Assembly (NCBI GenBank): GCA_021737145.1
Contig: JAIPEN010000005.1
Coordinates: 1-64,000, forward strand
Source of the DNA: Desulfarculaceae bacterium
GTDB lineage: Bacteria; Desulfobacterota; Desulfarculia; Desulfarculales; Desulfarculaceae
Reading direction: 5' to 3'
DNA: 64,000 nucleotides
Below are positions 1-8,821 of this stretch, one piece after another (the stretch's first letter is position 1; each line of letters begins with the position of its first letter). The position numbers and the translations under genes were made by a program. The notes beneath the pieces are model-generated. The model saw nothing but the letters and a program-made list of their open reading frames with translations, made no database searches and was not told where the DNA came from.

Positions 1-25
1 GCCCCGCCGTCATTGACGGCGGGGC
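1..25. terminator. Perfect hairpin at window edge, possible terminator
   Basis: Two 11-base arms (1-11 and 15-25) are perfect reverse complements around a 3-base loop. The hairpin lies 22 bases beyond the stop codon of the minus-strand gene that ends at 47, so it is well placed to end that transcript. The T-tract that would prove it lies outside the window on the minus strand, so the direction is unproven. Confidence 0.5.
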
Positions 26-46
26 CTTCTAATCGAGCCTGGCGCC

Positions 47-895
47 TCAGTCCCGGTTCATCTCCTCGAGCATCTTGCCCAAGTATCGCAAATGCTCCAG
101 CTCCTCGCCGCCCAACTCCTGGAACACCTTTTGGCTGCTGGCCAGTTCCATGCGCTGGGCCAGGCGCAGATACAGGTCCATGGCCTGGGTCTCCAGGCCC
201 ATGGCCATCATCACCACCTCGGCCGGGTCCTGGGTCTGCTCGCGGTGATGGGCCACGAACTGGTCCACATCCCAGCCGCCCTCCATGCGCACAGACCGGC
301 CGTCATCGCTAAGCTCCACCCCTTGGCGCAGACCGGGCTCCAGTTTCCCGAAAGCGTCTTGCAGGCGCTCCATGTGCTTGTCCTCGAACCCGGCCAGGCG
401 CTGGTACAGCTCGCGCAGCGCTTGGTCTTGGGCCTGGTCGGCCAGGGCCTGGTAACAGGCCTGTAGGCCCAGCTCCAGGCCGTAAGCCGATGCAATGGCC
501 TGGCCGGGACTGTCGCCCGGATCGGCCAGCTCCATGCCCCAGCTCTCGGGTCCGGTGGCCACCTGGCCGTCCCAGGCCTTGATGCCCCCGCTCAGGTTGT
601 AGACCTCGCTGAAACCCTGGCCTTGCAGAAACTGGGCCGCCGCCCGGCTGCGTCCGCCCACCGCGCAATAGGTCACCACCGGTTTGCCCGGCTCCAGCTC
701 GGACAGGCGCTCCTTCAGCTCGGGCAGCGGGATGAGCGTGGCCCCGGGCAGATGGCGCTCCTGGTATTCCTTGGGCTGGCGCACGTCCAGCAGGGTCCAG
801 GCCCCGGCCGGATGCTCCTGGCGAAAGGTCCTCAACTCGTCCGGGCTCATGCCCGGGGCAGGGCGCAACCAAGCCCCGAACTTCATTTTGGTCAT
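47..895 (-). CDS. Rhodanese-like / ferritin-like (rubrerythrin-type) fusion protein
   Basis: A 282-residue cytosolic protein with two domains. Residues about 15-110 form a rhodanese domain with the active-site loop CAVGGRSR (Cys77), typical of single-domain sulfurtransferases that carry a persulfide. Residues about 135-280 are helical and hold two ExxH-type metal motifs (EDKH near 171-174 and ELEH near the C terminus), as in rubrerythrin/ferritin-like diiron proteins. The pairing suggests a role in sulfur transfer or oxidative-stress protection in an anaerobe, but the substrate cannot be read from the sequence. The start at 895 follows a weak purine-rich stretch; a second ATG nine bases downstream is equally possible. 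It is transcribed alone, toward a hairpin at the window edge. Confidence 0.85.
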   Translation of the reverse strand: MTKMKFGAWLRPAPGMSPDELRTFRQEHPAGAWTLLDVRQPKEYQERHLPGATLIPLPELKERLSELEPGKPVVTYCAVGGRSRAAAQFLQGQGFSEVYNLSGGIKAWDGQVATGPESWGMELADPGDSPGQAIASAYGLELGLQACYQALADQAQDQALRELYQRLAGFEDKHMERLQDAFGKLEPGLRQGVELSDDGRSVRMEGGWDVDQFVAHHREQTQDPAEVVMMAMGLETQAMDLYLRLAQRMELASSQKVFQELGGEELEHLRYLGKMLEEMNRD

Positions 896-928
896 TGCTT
901 TCCCGATCTCGGCTTAATAATTGGCGGG

Positions 929-962
929 CCGGGCGCGGCCGGTTGGGTTCGGCCGCGCCCGG
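929..962 (-). terminator. Likely terminator of the lipoprotein gene
   Basis: Arms 929-941 and 950-962 form a 13-bp GC-rich stem with an 8-base loop. It lies 25 bases past the stop codon of the minus-strand lipoprotein gene. On the minus strand it is followed by an AT-rich stretch (CAATTATTAA) rather than a pure T-run, so it is probable, not certain. Confidence 0.55.
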
Positions 963-986
963 GATTCCCCCCGGTAGCGAAGCCGG

Positions 987-1427
987 CTAGCCGGCCAGTT
1001 CGGCCTTGGCCTTTTGATAGGCCTCTTGCAGGTTCTTGAGCGCCTCTTCCAGCTCGGCCTTGGCCTTGTCATAGGCGTCGGCGGTGGCGTCCTTGAAGGC
1101 CTGCCATTTTTCCTCGGCCACCTTCTGCTTGGCCCGGATGTCGGCCATCAGCTCCTTGGCCTTTTCCTGGCCCTGGGAGGCTTCTTCCTGGGCCTGCTCC
1201 ATGAGCTGAGTTGTTTCCTGTTGCAGCTCCTGATACTGGACCTTGGCCTTTTCCATGAACTCCTGGTGCTTCTGCTTGGTGTAGGTCACCGCGGCGTCCA
1301 CCGCCTCCTTGGCCTCTTTTTTCACCTTTTCAGCGGTCATCTTCTGGTCATCGCCGTTGCTGCAACCAGCCAGGGCCAAACCCAGGACAAGCATCATGGC
1401 CATCACGGCCAGGGATAGCTTTCTCAT
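987..1427 (-). CDS. Small coiled-coil lipoprotein
   Basis: A 146-residue protein with a lipoprotein signal peptide: basic start, hydrophobic run 5-20 and lipobox LAGC with the modified Cys at residue 22. The mature part (about 30-146) is almost entirely charged, Ala/Glu/Lys-rich helix and should form a long coiled coil like Lpp or apolipoprotein-type envelope proteins. Asp follows Ser at +2/+3 of the lipid anchor rather than sitting at +2, so outer-membrane placement is possible. A Shine-Dalgarno AGGTGAG lies just before the ATG. No enzymatic motif is visible; a structural envelope role is inferred only. Confidence 0.8.
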   Translation of the reverse strand: MRKLSLAVMAMMLVLGLALAGCSNGDDQKMTAEKVKKEAKEAVDAAVTYTKQKHQEFMEKAKVQYQELQQETTQLMEQAQEEASQGQEKAKELMADIRAKQKVAEEKWQAFKDATADAYDKAKAELEEALKNLQEAYQKAKAELAG

Positions 1428-1482
1428 ATTATCACCTCACCTTAGCAGGGGTAAATGTTCGAGAGTGAAGACACCGGGTTCG

Positions 1483-1662
1483 TCACGGGCGCGGCGCTCT
1501 GCCCCGCGTAACCAGCCCCGCGATCAAGGCTACCAGGAACAGGATGATAAAAGCGAAGAAGAGTATCTTGGCGATGCCCGCCGCGGCCGCGGCGATGCCG
1601 CCGAAGCCGAACAAGGCGGCGATCAGCGCGATTATCAAAAATATGACAGCCCACCTAAGCAT
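1483..1662 (-). CDS. DUF1328-type small membrane protein (59 aa)
   Basis: A 59-residue peptide that begins [20 protein letters not shown] and contains a central Gly/Ala-rich segment followed by a second hydrophobic helix (about 33-50), ending in a short basic tail RGRAPRP. This two-helix pattern is that of the DUF1328 (YtjA-like) family. A strong Shine-Dalgarno AAGGAG sits eight bases before the ATG. Function in the family is not established; members are often envelope-stress associated. It lies just upstream of the coiled-coil lipoprotein gene on the same strand (55 bases apart), so the two may be co-transcribed envelope genes. Confidence 0.85.
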   Translation of the reverse strand: MLRWAVIFLIIALIAALFGFGGIAAAAAGIAKILFFAFIILFLVALIAGLVTRGRAPRP

Positions 1663-1986
1663 TGTTTTCTCCTTGAGGTTTGCGATTGTCTCGAGTGGGG
1701 CAAGTAAAGGGTTATTACTTAATACTCTGAGGCCGGATTTCAGCTTAGGCCATACTCAAAATGTAGTAATTTCCCGGTCAGAAGAACCCAGGGCCCAGGA
1801 TCGCCCACCAAATTGCTAGTATGGATAAATAGTTCGCACCACCAGCCAGGGGTGGGAAATTTTTTAGCGCGGCGGCCGGAGCCCACGCCCCACCGGCAAA
1901 AACCCACTAGCGCATCATACTGATTATACTGCACTAATTTAAGACAATCCCCCATCTACCCTTATGGCACGCCCCGTGCTTACTTT

Positions 1987-2002
1987 GCGAACGACCGTTC
2001 GC
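1987..2002. promoter_or_regulatory. Second operator-like palindrome, GCGAACG-N2-CGTTCGC
   Basis: Perfect 7-base arms with a 2-base centre. It shares the GAACG/CGTTC half-site with the larger palindrome about 50 bases downstream, so it is probably an additional binding site for the same TetR-family repressor. The inference rests on sequence similarity of the half-sites only. Confidence 0.5.
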
Positions 2003-2037
2003 CGGTCTTGCCGCCAAGGCTGAAAGCGTTCGTCAAC

Positions 2038-2075
2038 TTGACATACGAACGTTTGTTCGATACAAACGTTCGTAT
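2038..2075 (+). promoter_or_regulatory. Promoter overlapped by TetR-type operator
   Basis: A -35 TTGACA (2038-2043) and -10 TACAAA (2061-2066) are 17 bases apart. A perfect palindrome with 14-base arms (2043-2056 and 2062-2075, spacer TCGAT) covers the spacer and the -10 box. Binding there would block RNA polymerase, the standard arrangement for autoregulation by a TetR repressor. The predicted transcription start near 2073 also excludes an upstream start codon at 2008 for the regulator and supports ATG 2089. Confidence 0.85.
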
Positions 2076-2088
2076 CCGAGAGGTGAAC

Positions 2089-2736
2089 ATGAAACTGGAA
2101 CCCCACAACAACGGCGACGCAACCCGGGAGCGCATCCTGGACGAGGCGGAGCGGTTGTTCGCCCAAAAGGGCTACGACGCGGTCACGGTGCGCGAGATAA
2201 CCTCGGCGGCCGGGGCCCACTTGGCGGCGGTGAATTACCACTTCAGCAACAAGGAGAACCTCTATTTGGAGGTCTTCCGGTCCCGCTGGATGCAAAGGGC
2301 CCTCAAGATGCGCCAGCCCCTTTTGGAGCTGGAACAGAGGGACGATTTCACCGCCGAGGACGTGGTGCGCACCCTGGCCCGGGCCTTTTTGGCCGGGGAT
2401 CTGACCGCCGAGCAGCGCCAGCGTCATTCCCTGCTCGCCTCCCGGGAGATGGGCAACCAGTCCGGGGTGTTCAAGCTGCTGGCCCAGGAGTCCATGGTGC
2501 CTTTCATGGACCTGGTGGTGCGCCTGTGGCAACGCTGCCTGCCCCGGCCCATGGCCGTGGAGAGCCTCGAGCTCATCGCGCTGTCGATCTTTTCCCAAGT
2601 CCTCTATTTCAACTTCGCCCGGCCGGCGGTCTCCCTGGTCACCGGCCGGGAATATGACACCGAGTTCGTGGAGCAACTGGTGGATCACATCACCAACTTC
2701 GCCCTGCATGGGCTGAATGGAGACGAGACGCAATGA
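2089..2736 (+). CDS. TetR-family repressor (CecR/YbiH-like) of the efflux operon
   Basis: A 215-residue DNA-binding protein. The N-terminal helix-turn-helix shows the TetR pattern: ILDEAERLFAQKGY, then VREITSAAG, then AAVNYHFSNKENLY. The wording around AAVNYHF and the long all-helical ligand domain resemble the CecR/YbiH group with a DUF1956-type C terminus. ATG 2089 is chosen because GAGAGGTG precedes it and because it lies downstream of the predicted transcription start. Its stop overlaps the next start (ATGA), so it is translationally coupled to the RND efflux genes and should repress them and itself through the palindromes at 1987 and 2043. The inducer is unknown. Confidence 0.9.
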   Translation: MKLEPHNNGDATRERILDEAERLFAQKGYDAVTVREITSAAGAHLAAVNYHFSNKENLYLEVFRSRWMQRALKMRQPLLELEQRDDFTAEDVVRTLARAFLAGDLTAEQRQRHSLLASREMGNQSGVFKLLAQESMVPFMDLVVRLWQRCLPRPMAVESLELIALSIFSQVLYFNFARPAVSLVTGREYDTEFVEQLVDHITNFALHGLNGDETQ

Positions 2737-4187
2737 CTTCCCGTCTCGCATGGGCCCTGCTGGCCCTGGTTTTGGCCTCTCCCCTGGCCCTGGGCGCCAC
2801 GGGCTGCCTAAAGGTGGGCCCGGACTACCAGCGGCCCAAGTTCGCCTTCAAGACGCCGGCCACCTACGACCAGGCCGTGGCCAAATCGCCCTACGCCAAG
2901 CTGGACAAGTGGTGGGAGCAGTTCGGCGATCCCCAGCTCAACCAGGTGGTGCAGGACGTGCTCAAGCAAAACCTGGACCTGGAGGCGGCGGCCGGGCGGG
3001 TCTTGGAGTTGCAGAGCGCCTTTGTGGTCAGCCGCTCCCAGCGCTTCCCCACGGTCACCCTGGAAGGTACCGGACAGCGGCAGCGGTCGGTGAGCTCGGT
3101 GAGCCTGCCCACCACCCAGACCATCTCCGGCGAGCGCGAGACCTACAACCTGTCCCTGGCCGCCAGCTTCGAGGTGGACCTGTGGGGCAAGCTGGCCCGC
3201 TCCGAGGCCTCGGCCAAGGCCAACCTGTTGCAGGCCGAGGAAACCCGCCGCACCGTGGCCCAGACCGTGGTGGCCTCGGCGGTTACCGGCTACTTCAACA
3301 TCCGGGCCCTGCAGCGCCGCGTGGCCGTGAACCAGCAGAGCATCGATGCCTACAAAAAGAGCGTGACCGTGGTGGATGGGCGCTACCGCCGGGGCCTGAC
3401 CAGCATCCTGGACCTCAGGCAGGCGCGGCGCTCCCTGGCCCAGGCCAAGGCGCAGCGCCCCTCCTTGGAGCAGGAGCTGGGCCTGGCCAAGCAGCAGCTG
3501 GCCGTGCTCCTGGGGCGCTACCCCCAGATAAAGCCCGACCCCGACAAGGGCATCGACTACCTGGCCCGCATGAAACAAGTGCCCCCGGGCCTGCCCTCCG
3601 AACTGCTGCTCAGGCGGCCGGACCTCCGGGCGGCCGAGGCGGGCCTGGTCTCGCTCAGCGAAAAGATCGGGGTGGCCCGGGCGGCCCGTTTCCCCAGCAT
3701 CACCCTAACCGGCGGCTTCGGCTACACCTCCAGCGGCCTGGACAGCCTGTTCACCCCGGCCAACCAGCTTTGGAACCTGGCCCTGGGGCTTAGCCAGCCG
3801 GTGTTCAACGCCGGGCGCCTGGAGGCCCAGGAAAAGGCGGCCCGGGCCCGCTACAGCCAGGGGGTGGCCGACTACGCCAAAACGGTGCTGAGCGCCTTTG
3901 GCGAGGTGGAGGGCGCGCTGCTCACCCGCCAACAGCAACAGGGCCGGCGCGATCTGCTCAAGGACGCGGTCCAGGAGGCCGTGGCCACTCAGGACACCGC
4001 CCAGCGGCGCTACCTGCGTGGCCTGCAGGACTACCTGAGCGTGCTCGAGGCCCAACAGACCCGTTACAGCCTGGCCGACAGTTTGGTGCTCAACGAACAG
4101 GCGATATTGACCAATCGCGTAACCCTGTACCGCGTCCTGGGCGGAGGCTGGGCTCAGCCCCCGGCCCTGGCCCGGGCGGAGAAGTAG
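2733..4187 (+). CDS. RND efflux outer-membrane lipoprotein, NodT/OprM family
   Basis: A 484-residue outer-membrane channel protein of the TolC/OprM superfamily. The first 25 residues are a lipoprotein signal ending in GATGC. The KVGPDYQRP stretch right after it and the later GGFGYTSSGL segment are hallmarks of the NodT family. Two repeated helical OEP domains follow. As a trimer it would form the exit duct of a tripartite pump together with the adaptor and permease encoded directly downstream. The ATG overlaps the TetR stop. Confidence 0.92.
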   Translation: MTSRLAWALLALVLASPLALGATGCLKVGPDYQRPKFAFKTPATYDQAVAKSPYAKLDKWWEQFGDPQLNQVVQDVLKQNLDLEAAAGRVLELQSAFVVSRSQRFPTVTLEGTGQRQRSVSSVSLPTTQTISGERETYNLSLAASFEVDLWGKLARSEASAKANLLQAEETRRTVAQTVVASAVTGYFNIRALQRRVAVNQQSIDAYKKSVTVVDGRYRRGLTSILDLRQARRSLAQAKAQRPSLEQELGLAKQQLAVLLGRYPQIKPDPDKGIDYLARMKQVPPGLPSELLLRRPDLRAAEAGLVSLSEKIGVARAARFPSITLTGGFGYTSSGLDSLFTPANQLWNLALGLSQPVFNAGRLEAQEKAARARYSQGVADYAKTVLSAFGEVEGALLTRQQQQGRRDLLKDAVQEAVATQDTAQRRYLRGLQDYLSVLEAQQTRYSLADSLVLNEQAILTNRVTLYRVLGGGWAQPPALARAEK

Positions 4188-4193
4188 ATAGTC

Positions 4194-5369
4194 ATGGCCG
4201 TCAGAAAAAAAGTCATGTGGCAAATCCTGGTGGTGATCGTGCTCCTGGCTGCGGGAGCCGCGGCCTTGGCCGCCTTTGCCCTGAGCAAGAAGCCGCCCTC
4301 GCGCAAAAAGGCGGTGATCATGAGCCCCATGGTGCGCACCATCCAGGTGGGCAGCGGCCCCCGGCAGGTGGTGGTGCACGGCGAGGGCACGGTGACCCCG
4401 CTCAGCCAGGCCATTTTGGCCGCCGAGGTGGCCGGCCAGGCGGAGTTCGTCTCGCCCAAGCTGGTGGCCGGCGGGGCGTTCAAAAAAGGCGACCTGCTGC
4501 TGCGCATCCAGCAAAAGGACTATGAGCTGGCCCTGACCCTGGCCGAGGCCAAGGTCAAGGCGGCCGAAACCAGCCTGAGCACCACCAAGGAAGAGGCCGC
4601 CGCGGCCCGCGAGGAATGGCGCCTGCTGGACCAGGACGACGGCAAGGACCGGGGCGAGCCCCCCGCCCTGCTGGTCAAGGAGCCCCAGCTGGCCCAGTAC
4701 CAGGCCAGCCTGGAGGCGGCCCGGGCCGAGGTGGAGCAGGCCCGGGTGAACCTGGCCCGCACCGAGATACGCGCCCCCTTTGACGGACGGGTGGCCAGCG
4801 AGTCGGTGGACCTGGGCCAGTATCTGAGCAAGGGCGCCACCGTGGCCACGGTGTTTTCCATCGAGGCGGTGGAGATCAACGTGTACATCGAGGACCGGGA
4901 CCTGGCCTGGCTCCTGGTGCCCGGGCTGACCAGCAGAGGGGCCGAAGGCTCCCCGGCGGTGGTCAAGGCCGACTTCGCCGGCCAGGAGCGCTCCTGGCAG
5001 GGGCGCGTGGTGCGCGCCCTGGGCCGGGTGAACCAGAGCACCCGCCTGGTGGGCGTGGTGGTGCGGGTGGACCGGCCCTATGCCAGCCTGCCCCCCCTGG
5101 CCATGGGCGTGTTCGTCAAGGTGGCCCTCCAGGGCAACACCCTGCCCGGGGCCAGCCTGATCCCCCGCGCCGCCCTGCGCGAAGGCGACGTGGTGTGGAC
5201 CGTGGGCCCGGATGGCAAGCTGGTGTTCACCAAGGTCAAGGTGGCCCGTTTGCAGGGCAGCCAGGCCCTCTTGGACCCCGGCCTGCCCCAGGGCACCGAG
5301 GTGGTAACCACCAACCTCCGCGAGGTCAGCGACGGCATGAAGGTGCGCCTGGCCGGCCGGGAGGGTTAA
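4194..5369 (+). CDS. RND efflux periplasmic adaptor (membrane fusion protein)
   Basis: A 391-residue adaptor anchored by one N-terminal membrane helix (about 9-28). The order of parts is typical: beta-barrel/lipoyl half near 60-105 (AAEVAGQAEFVSPKLVAGG), an alpha-helical hairpin rich in Ala/Glu (about 108-185), the second lipoyl half (RTEIRAPFDGRVASESVDLG), then beta-barrel and membrane-proximal domains. It links the inner-membrane permease to the outer-membrane channel. It starts 6 bases after the channel gene and stops 3 bases before the permease gene. Confidence 0.92.
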   Translation: MAVRKKVMWQILVVIVLLAAGAAALAAFALSKKPPSRKKAVIMSPMVRTIQVGSGPRQVVVHGEGTVTPLSQAILAAEVAGQAEFVSPKLVAGGAFKKGDLLLRIQQKDYELALTLAEAKVKAAETSLSTTKEEAAAAREEWRLLDQDDGKDRGEPPALLVKEPQLAQYQASLEAARAEVEQARVNLARTEIRAPFDGRVASESVDLGQYLSKGATVATVFSIEAVEINVYIEDRDLAWLLVPGLTSRGAEGSPAVVKADFAGQERSWQGRVVRALGRVNQSTRLVGVVVRVDRPYASLPPLAMGVFVKVALQGNTLPGASLIPRAALREGDVVWTVGPDGKLVFTKVKVARLQGSQALLDPGLPQGTEVVTTNLREVSDGMKVRLAGREG

Positions 5370-5372
5370 GTC

Positions 5373-8300
5373 ATGAAAAGCATCATTGCCTGGTTCGCGC
5401 GCAACCATGTGGCCGCGAACCTGCTGATGATCTTCTTCCTGCTGGCCGGGGCGGTCACCGCCCTGACCATGAAGCTGGAGGTGTTCCCCGAGACCAGCCT
5501 GGACACCATCACCATCACCGTGGAATACCGCGGGGCCAGCCCGGCCGAGGTGGAAGAGGGGGTGATCCGCAAGATCGAGGAGAACATCGCCGGTCTGGCC
5601 GGCATCCGCCGCATCGACTCCAAGGCCACCGAGGGCCTGGCCAACATCATCGTGGAGGTGGTCAAGGGCTGGGACCTGCAAAAGCTTCTGGACGAGATAA
5701 AGAGCGAGGTGGACCGCATAACCACCCTGCCCGACGAGGCGGAAAAGCCGGTGATCCGCGAGACCACCCGGCGCACCCAGGTGCTGTGGGTGGCGGTTTT
5801 CGGCGACGTGTCCGAATCCACCCTCAAGGCGGTGACCCAGCGGCTCAAGGACGACATCACCGCCCTGCCCGGGGTGACCATGGCCGACCTGTTCGGGGTG
5901 CGCGACAGCGAAATCCACATCGAGATATCCGAGCAGACCCTGCGGCGCTACAACCTGACCCTGCAGAGCGTGGCCAACGCGGTGGCCAAGGCCAGCCTGG
6001 ACCTGCCCGCGGGCAGCGTGAAGACCGAGGGCGGCGAGGTGCTGGTCAGGGCCAAGGGCCGCAAGTACCGCGCGGCGGAATACTCCGAAGTGCCGGTGAT
6101 CACCCGCACCGACGGCAGCAAGGTGACCCTGGGGCAGATCGCCCGGATCAAGGAGGGCTTCCAGGACACCCAGGAGCTCTTCGCCCGCTTCAACGGCAAG
6201 CCGGCCAACCTGATCCAGGTCTACCGGGTGGCCGACCAGAACGCCCTGGACGTGGCCAGCGAGGTCAAGGAATACATCGCCAAGATCAGCCCGGACCTTC
6301 CCGCGGGCATCAAGATGGACTTCTTCGCCGACCGCTCCAAGATTCTCAAGAGCCGCATCGACCTGTTGCTCCGGAACATGATCCAGGGCCTGATCCTGGT
6401 GATCATCATCCTGGGGCTGTTCCTCAGCGCCCGCCTGTCCTTCTGGGTGACCCTGGGCATCCCCATCTCCTTCCTGGCGGCCATATGGTCACTGCCCTAC
6501 TTCGACCTGTCCATCAACATGATCAGCCTGTTCGCCTTCATCATGGTATTGGGCATCGTGGTGGACGACGCAATCGTGGTGGGGGAGCAGGTCTTCACCC
6601 TGCGCGAGGAGGGCATGCCTCCCATGAAGGCCTCCATCGAGGGGGCCACCATAATCGGCAAGCCGGTGATCTTCTCGGTGCTCACCACGGTGGCCGCCTT
6701 CATGCCCCTGATGATGGCCTCGGGCATGATGGGCAAGATCATGCGCAACATCCCGGTGGTGGTCATCGCGGTGTTGTTGGCCTCCCTGGTGGAGTGCCTG
6801 TTCATCCTGCCCTCCCACCTCTCCCGGTCCAAGGACAAGCCCCGGCCGGAGAACAAGGACAAGCTCAGCGCCCGCTGGCTCAAGCGCTTCATCCGGGGGC
6901 CCTATGCCAGGGTTCTGGACTCCTGCCTGCGCTGGCGCTACGCCACCCTGGCCTCGGGCCTGGTGGTGCTGATGGTCGCGGTGGGCCTGCTGATGGGCGG
7001 CTACATCAAGTTCACCCTGTTCCCGATGGTGGAAGGCGACATGCTCACCGCCAACCTGGAGCTGCCCGCCGGCGCCCCGCCCGAGCAGACCATCAAGGTG
7101 GTGGGCCAACTGGAAAAGTCGGTCAGCGACGTCCTGCACGAGACGGACCAGAAGCGGCCCAAGGGCTCCGAGCCCCTGCATAAGTACACGGTGAGCCTGG
7201 TGGGGATCAGCACCGGGGGGCGCGCCAGCCACAGCGGCGGCTCCGCCAGCGCGGGCGGCCATCTGGCCACGGTGTTCGTGGAGCTCTTGGAGGGCGAAAA
7301 GCGCGACATGAGCACCAAGGAGCTGGTGGCCGCCTGGCGCAAGCGCACCGGCACGGTGCCCGAGGCCGAGTCGCTCACCTTCACCGGCGAGCTGTTCAGC
7401 GCGGGCAACCCCATCGAGGTGCACCTGTCCGCCCCCAGCGAGGACGAGCTTATCCGGGCCTCGGACGACCTCAAGGAAAGGCTGAGCACCTACACCGGCG
7501 TGTTCGACATCTCCGACAGCTTCACTCCCGGCAAGTGGGAGATGCAGTTGGAGCTCAAGCCCGCCGCCCGCAGCCTGGGCCTCACCCTGCAGGACCTGGC
7601 CCAGCAGGTGCGCTACGCCTTTTACGGGGCCGAGGCCCTGAGGCTGCAGCGCGACCAGGACGAGGTGCGGGTGCTGGTGCGCTATCCCGAGAGCGAGCGC
7701 CGGGCCCTGACCGACGTGCACAACATGCGCATCCACACCGCCAGCGGCGACGAGGTGCCTTTCAGCCAGGTGGCCCAGGTAAAGATGACCCGCGGCTACA
7801 CCAGCGTGGACCGGGCCCAGCGCCGCCGGGTGATCAAGGTGACCGCCGACGTGAACCCGGATCAGGCCAACGCCAGCGAGCTGAGGGCCTGGCTGGAAAA
7901 GACGGTGTTGCCCGAGATGGGCGCCAAGTATCAGGGCCTGCGCTACACCATGGAAGGGGCGGGCCGCGAGGAGCGCGAGTCCCTATCGGACGTGCTCAAC
8001 GGCTTCGTGTTCGCCCTGTTCCTCATCTACGCCCTGCTGGCCATCCCCTTCCGCTCCTTCAGCCAGCCCTTTATCGTCATGGCCGCCATCCCCTTCGGGC
8101 TGGTGGGGGCCCTGGCCGGGCACTTCATCATGGGGCTGGGCACCAGCCTGCTCAGCCTCTTCGGCATGGTGGGGCTCACCGGAGTGGTGGTCAACGACTC
8201 GTTGGTGTTGATCGACGCGGCCAATCGTTTGCGCGGGACGGGCATAAGCGCCGGCGAGGCCATCCGCCTGGCCGGGCCCATGCGCTTCAGGGCCATCATC

Positions 8301-8534
8301 CTCACCTCGCTGACCACCTTCGGCGGCCTGGCCCCCATCATCTTCGAGCGCAGCCTGCAGGCCCAGTTCCTCATCCCCATGGCGGTCAGCCTGGGCTTCG
8401 GGGTTCTCTTCGCCACCGGGGTCACCCTGCTGCTGATCCCCTGCGGGTATCTTATCCTGGAAGACGCCCAAAACCTGGTGGGCCGCCTGCTGGGACGCAA
8501 GCAAAAGGACGATGTTCTGGCCGAAGAAAACTAG
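5373..8534 (+). CDS. RND multidrug efflux permease (AcrB-like, HAE family)
   Basis: A 1053-residue inner-membrane proton-driven exporter, close to the usual family length. It shows the N-terminal helix start (IIAWFARNHVAANLLM), large periplasmic porter loops, the TM4 signature GIVVDDAIVVGE with the paired aspartates of the proton relay, and the matching TM10/11 region (VGLTGVVVNDSLVLID). It forms the pump with the two genes before it and is under the same TetR repressor. The stop codon falls inside the left terminal repeat of the element at 8531-8821. Substrate range cannot be predicted. Confidence 0.93.
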   Translation: MKSIIAWFARNHVAANLLMIFFLLAGAVTALTMKLEVFPETSLDTITITVEYRGASPAEVEEGVIRKIEENIAGLAGIRRIDSKATEGLANIIVEVVKGWDLQKLLDEIKSEVDRITTLPDEAEKPVIRETTRRTQVLWVAVFGDVSESTLKAVTQRLKDDITALPGVTMADLFGVRDSEIHIEISEQTLRRYNLTLQSVANAVAKASLDLPAGSVKTEGGEVLVRAKGRKYRAAEYSEVPVITRTDGSKVTLGQIARIKEGFQDTQELFARFNGKPANLIQVYRVADQNALDVASEVKEYIAKISPDLPAGIKMDFFADRSKILKSRIDLLLRNMIQGLILVIIILGLFLSARLSFWVTLGIPISFLAAIWSLPYFDLSINMISLFAFIMVLGIVVDDAIVVGEQVFTLREEGMPPMKASIEGATIIGKPVIFSVLTTVAAFMPLMMASGMMGKIMRNIPVVVIAVLLASLVECLFILPSHLSRSKDKPRPENKDKLSARWLKRFIRGPYARVLDSCLRWRYATLASGLVVLMVAVGLLMGGYIKFTLFPMVEGDMLTANLELPAGAPPEQTIKVVGQLEKSVSDVLHETDQKRPKGSEPLHKYTVSLVGISTGGRASHSGGSASAGGHLATVFVELLEGEKRDMSTKELVAAWRKRTGTVPEAESLTFTGELFSAGNPIEVHLSAPSEDELIRASDDLKERLSTYTGVFDISDSFTPGKWEMQLELKPAARSLGLTLQDLAQQVRYAFYGAEALRLQRDQDEVRVLVRYPESERRALTDVHNMRIHTASGDEVPFSQVAQVKMTRGYTSVDRAQRRRVIKVTADVNPDQANASELRAWLEKTVLPEMGAKYQGLRYTMEGAGREERESLSDVLNGFVFALFLIYALLAIPFRSFSQPFIVMAAIPFGLVGALAGHFIMGLGTSLLSLFGMVGLTGVVVNDSLVLIDAANRLRGTGISAGEAIRLAGPMRFRAIILTSLTTFGGLAPIIFERSLQAQFLIPMAVSLGFGVLFATGVTLLLIPCGYLILEDAQNLVGRLLGRKQKDDVLAEEN

Positions 8535-8821
8535 CCCGCTTATTTCATGAGGGCTGGGTGGCCTTAAACAACGAATCGAGAATTATGGGGCCATCGTCAA
8601 AAAAGCGCTTGGATTGTCAAGCTAAGGTTTGCGCCCAGACTCGGCACAGCCAGCCGCAGGCAGACAAGGCGGCCCAAGGCTTGGGCTGCCAAGGGGCTTC
8701 ACCGGGAGCCTTGGATGCTGGTGGAGGCAAATAACCGCCTGACTCGCTTTGCAGCCAGCAACCCCCTATGCCGGTGGCTGGCGAAGCCGGACGCGCGGCC
8801 TTCATGAAATATGCTGGCTAG
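8531..8821. repeat. Intergenic element with 24-bp imperfect terminal inverted repeats
   Basis: The left end (8531-8554) and the reverse complement of the right end (8798-8821) match at 21 of 24 bases, including a perfect 10-base core TATTTCATGA. The element is about 290 bases and contains no credible gene. Both flanking convergent genes (RND permease and radical SAM protein) end in a TAG that lies inside the repeat (CTAGCC at each end). It could be a MITE-like non-autonomous element or a large bidirectional stem structure. No target-site duplication is obvious. Confidence 0.5.

Larger units (their letters stand above)
1663..2088. other. Divergent intergenic region with TetR control sites
   Basis: The 426 bases separate the minus-strand DUF1328 gene from the plus-strand TetR gene. 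The right-hand 100 bases carry the operator palindromes and promoter described separately. The left-hand part (1663-1980) is AT-richer than its surroundings and presumably holds the minus-strand promoter, but I could not place convincing -35/-10 boxes. No credible coding sequence was found. Confidence 0.6.

Noticed and set aside
1740-1955. 71-codon minus-strand open frame in the TetR divergent region
   Set aside because: Irregular composition, no ribosome site, and it covers the expected promoter zone of the DUF1328 gene.
2008-2088. Upstream start for the TetR regulator at 2008
   Set aside because: It would lie upstream of the predicted promoter and translate the operator palindrome; ATG 2089 has a ribosome site and begins at the conserved region.
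3705-5918. A 737-codon minus-strand open frame across the efflux genes
   Set aside because: Antisense shadow of the RND genes with low-complexity translation; no ribosome site or family motif.
8617-8805. 62-codon minus-strand open frame inside the intergenic element
   Set aside because: No ribosome site and no recognisable motif; it falls within the inverted-repeat element and is treated as non-coding.
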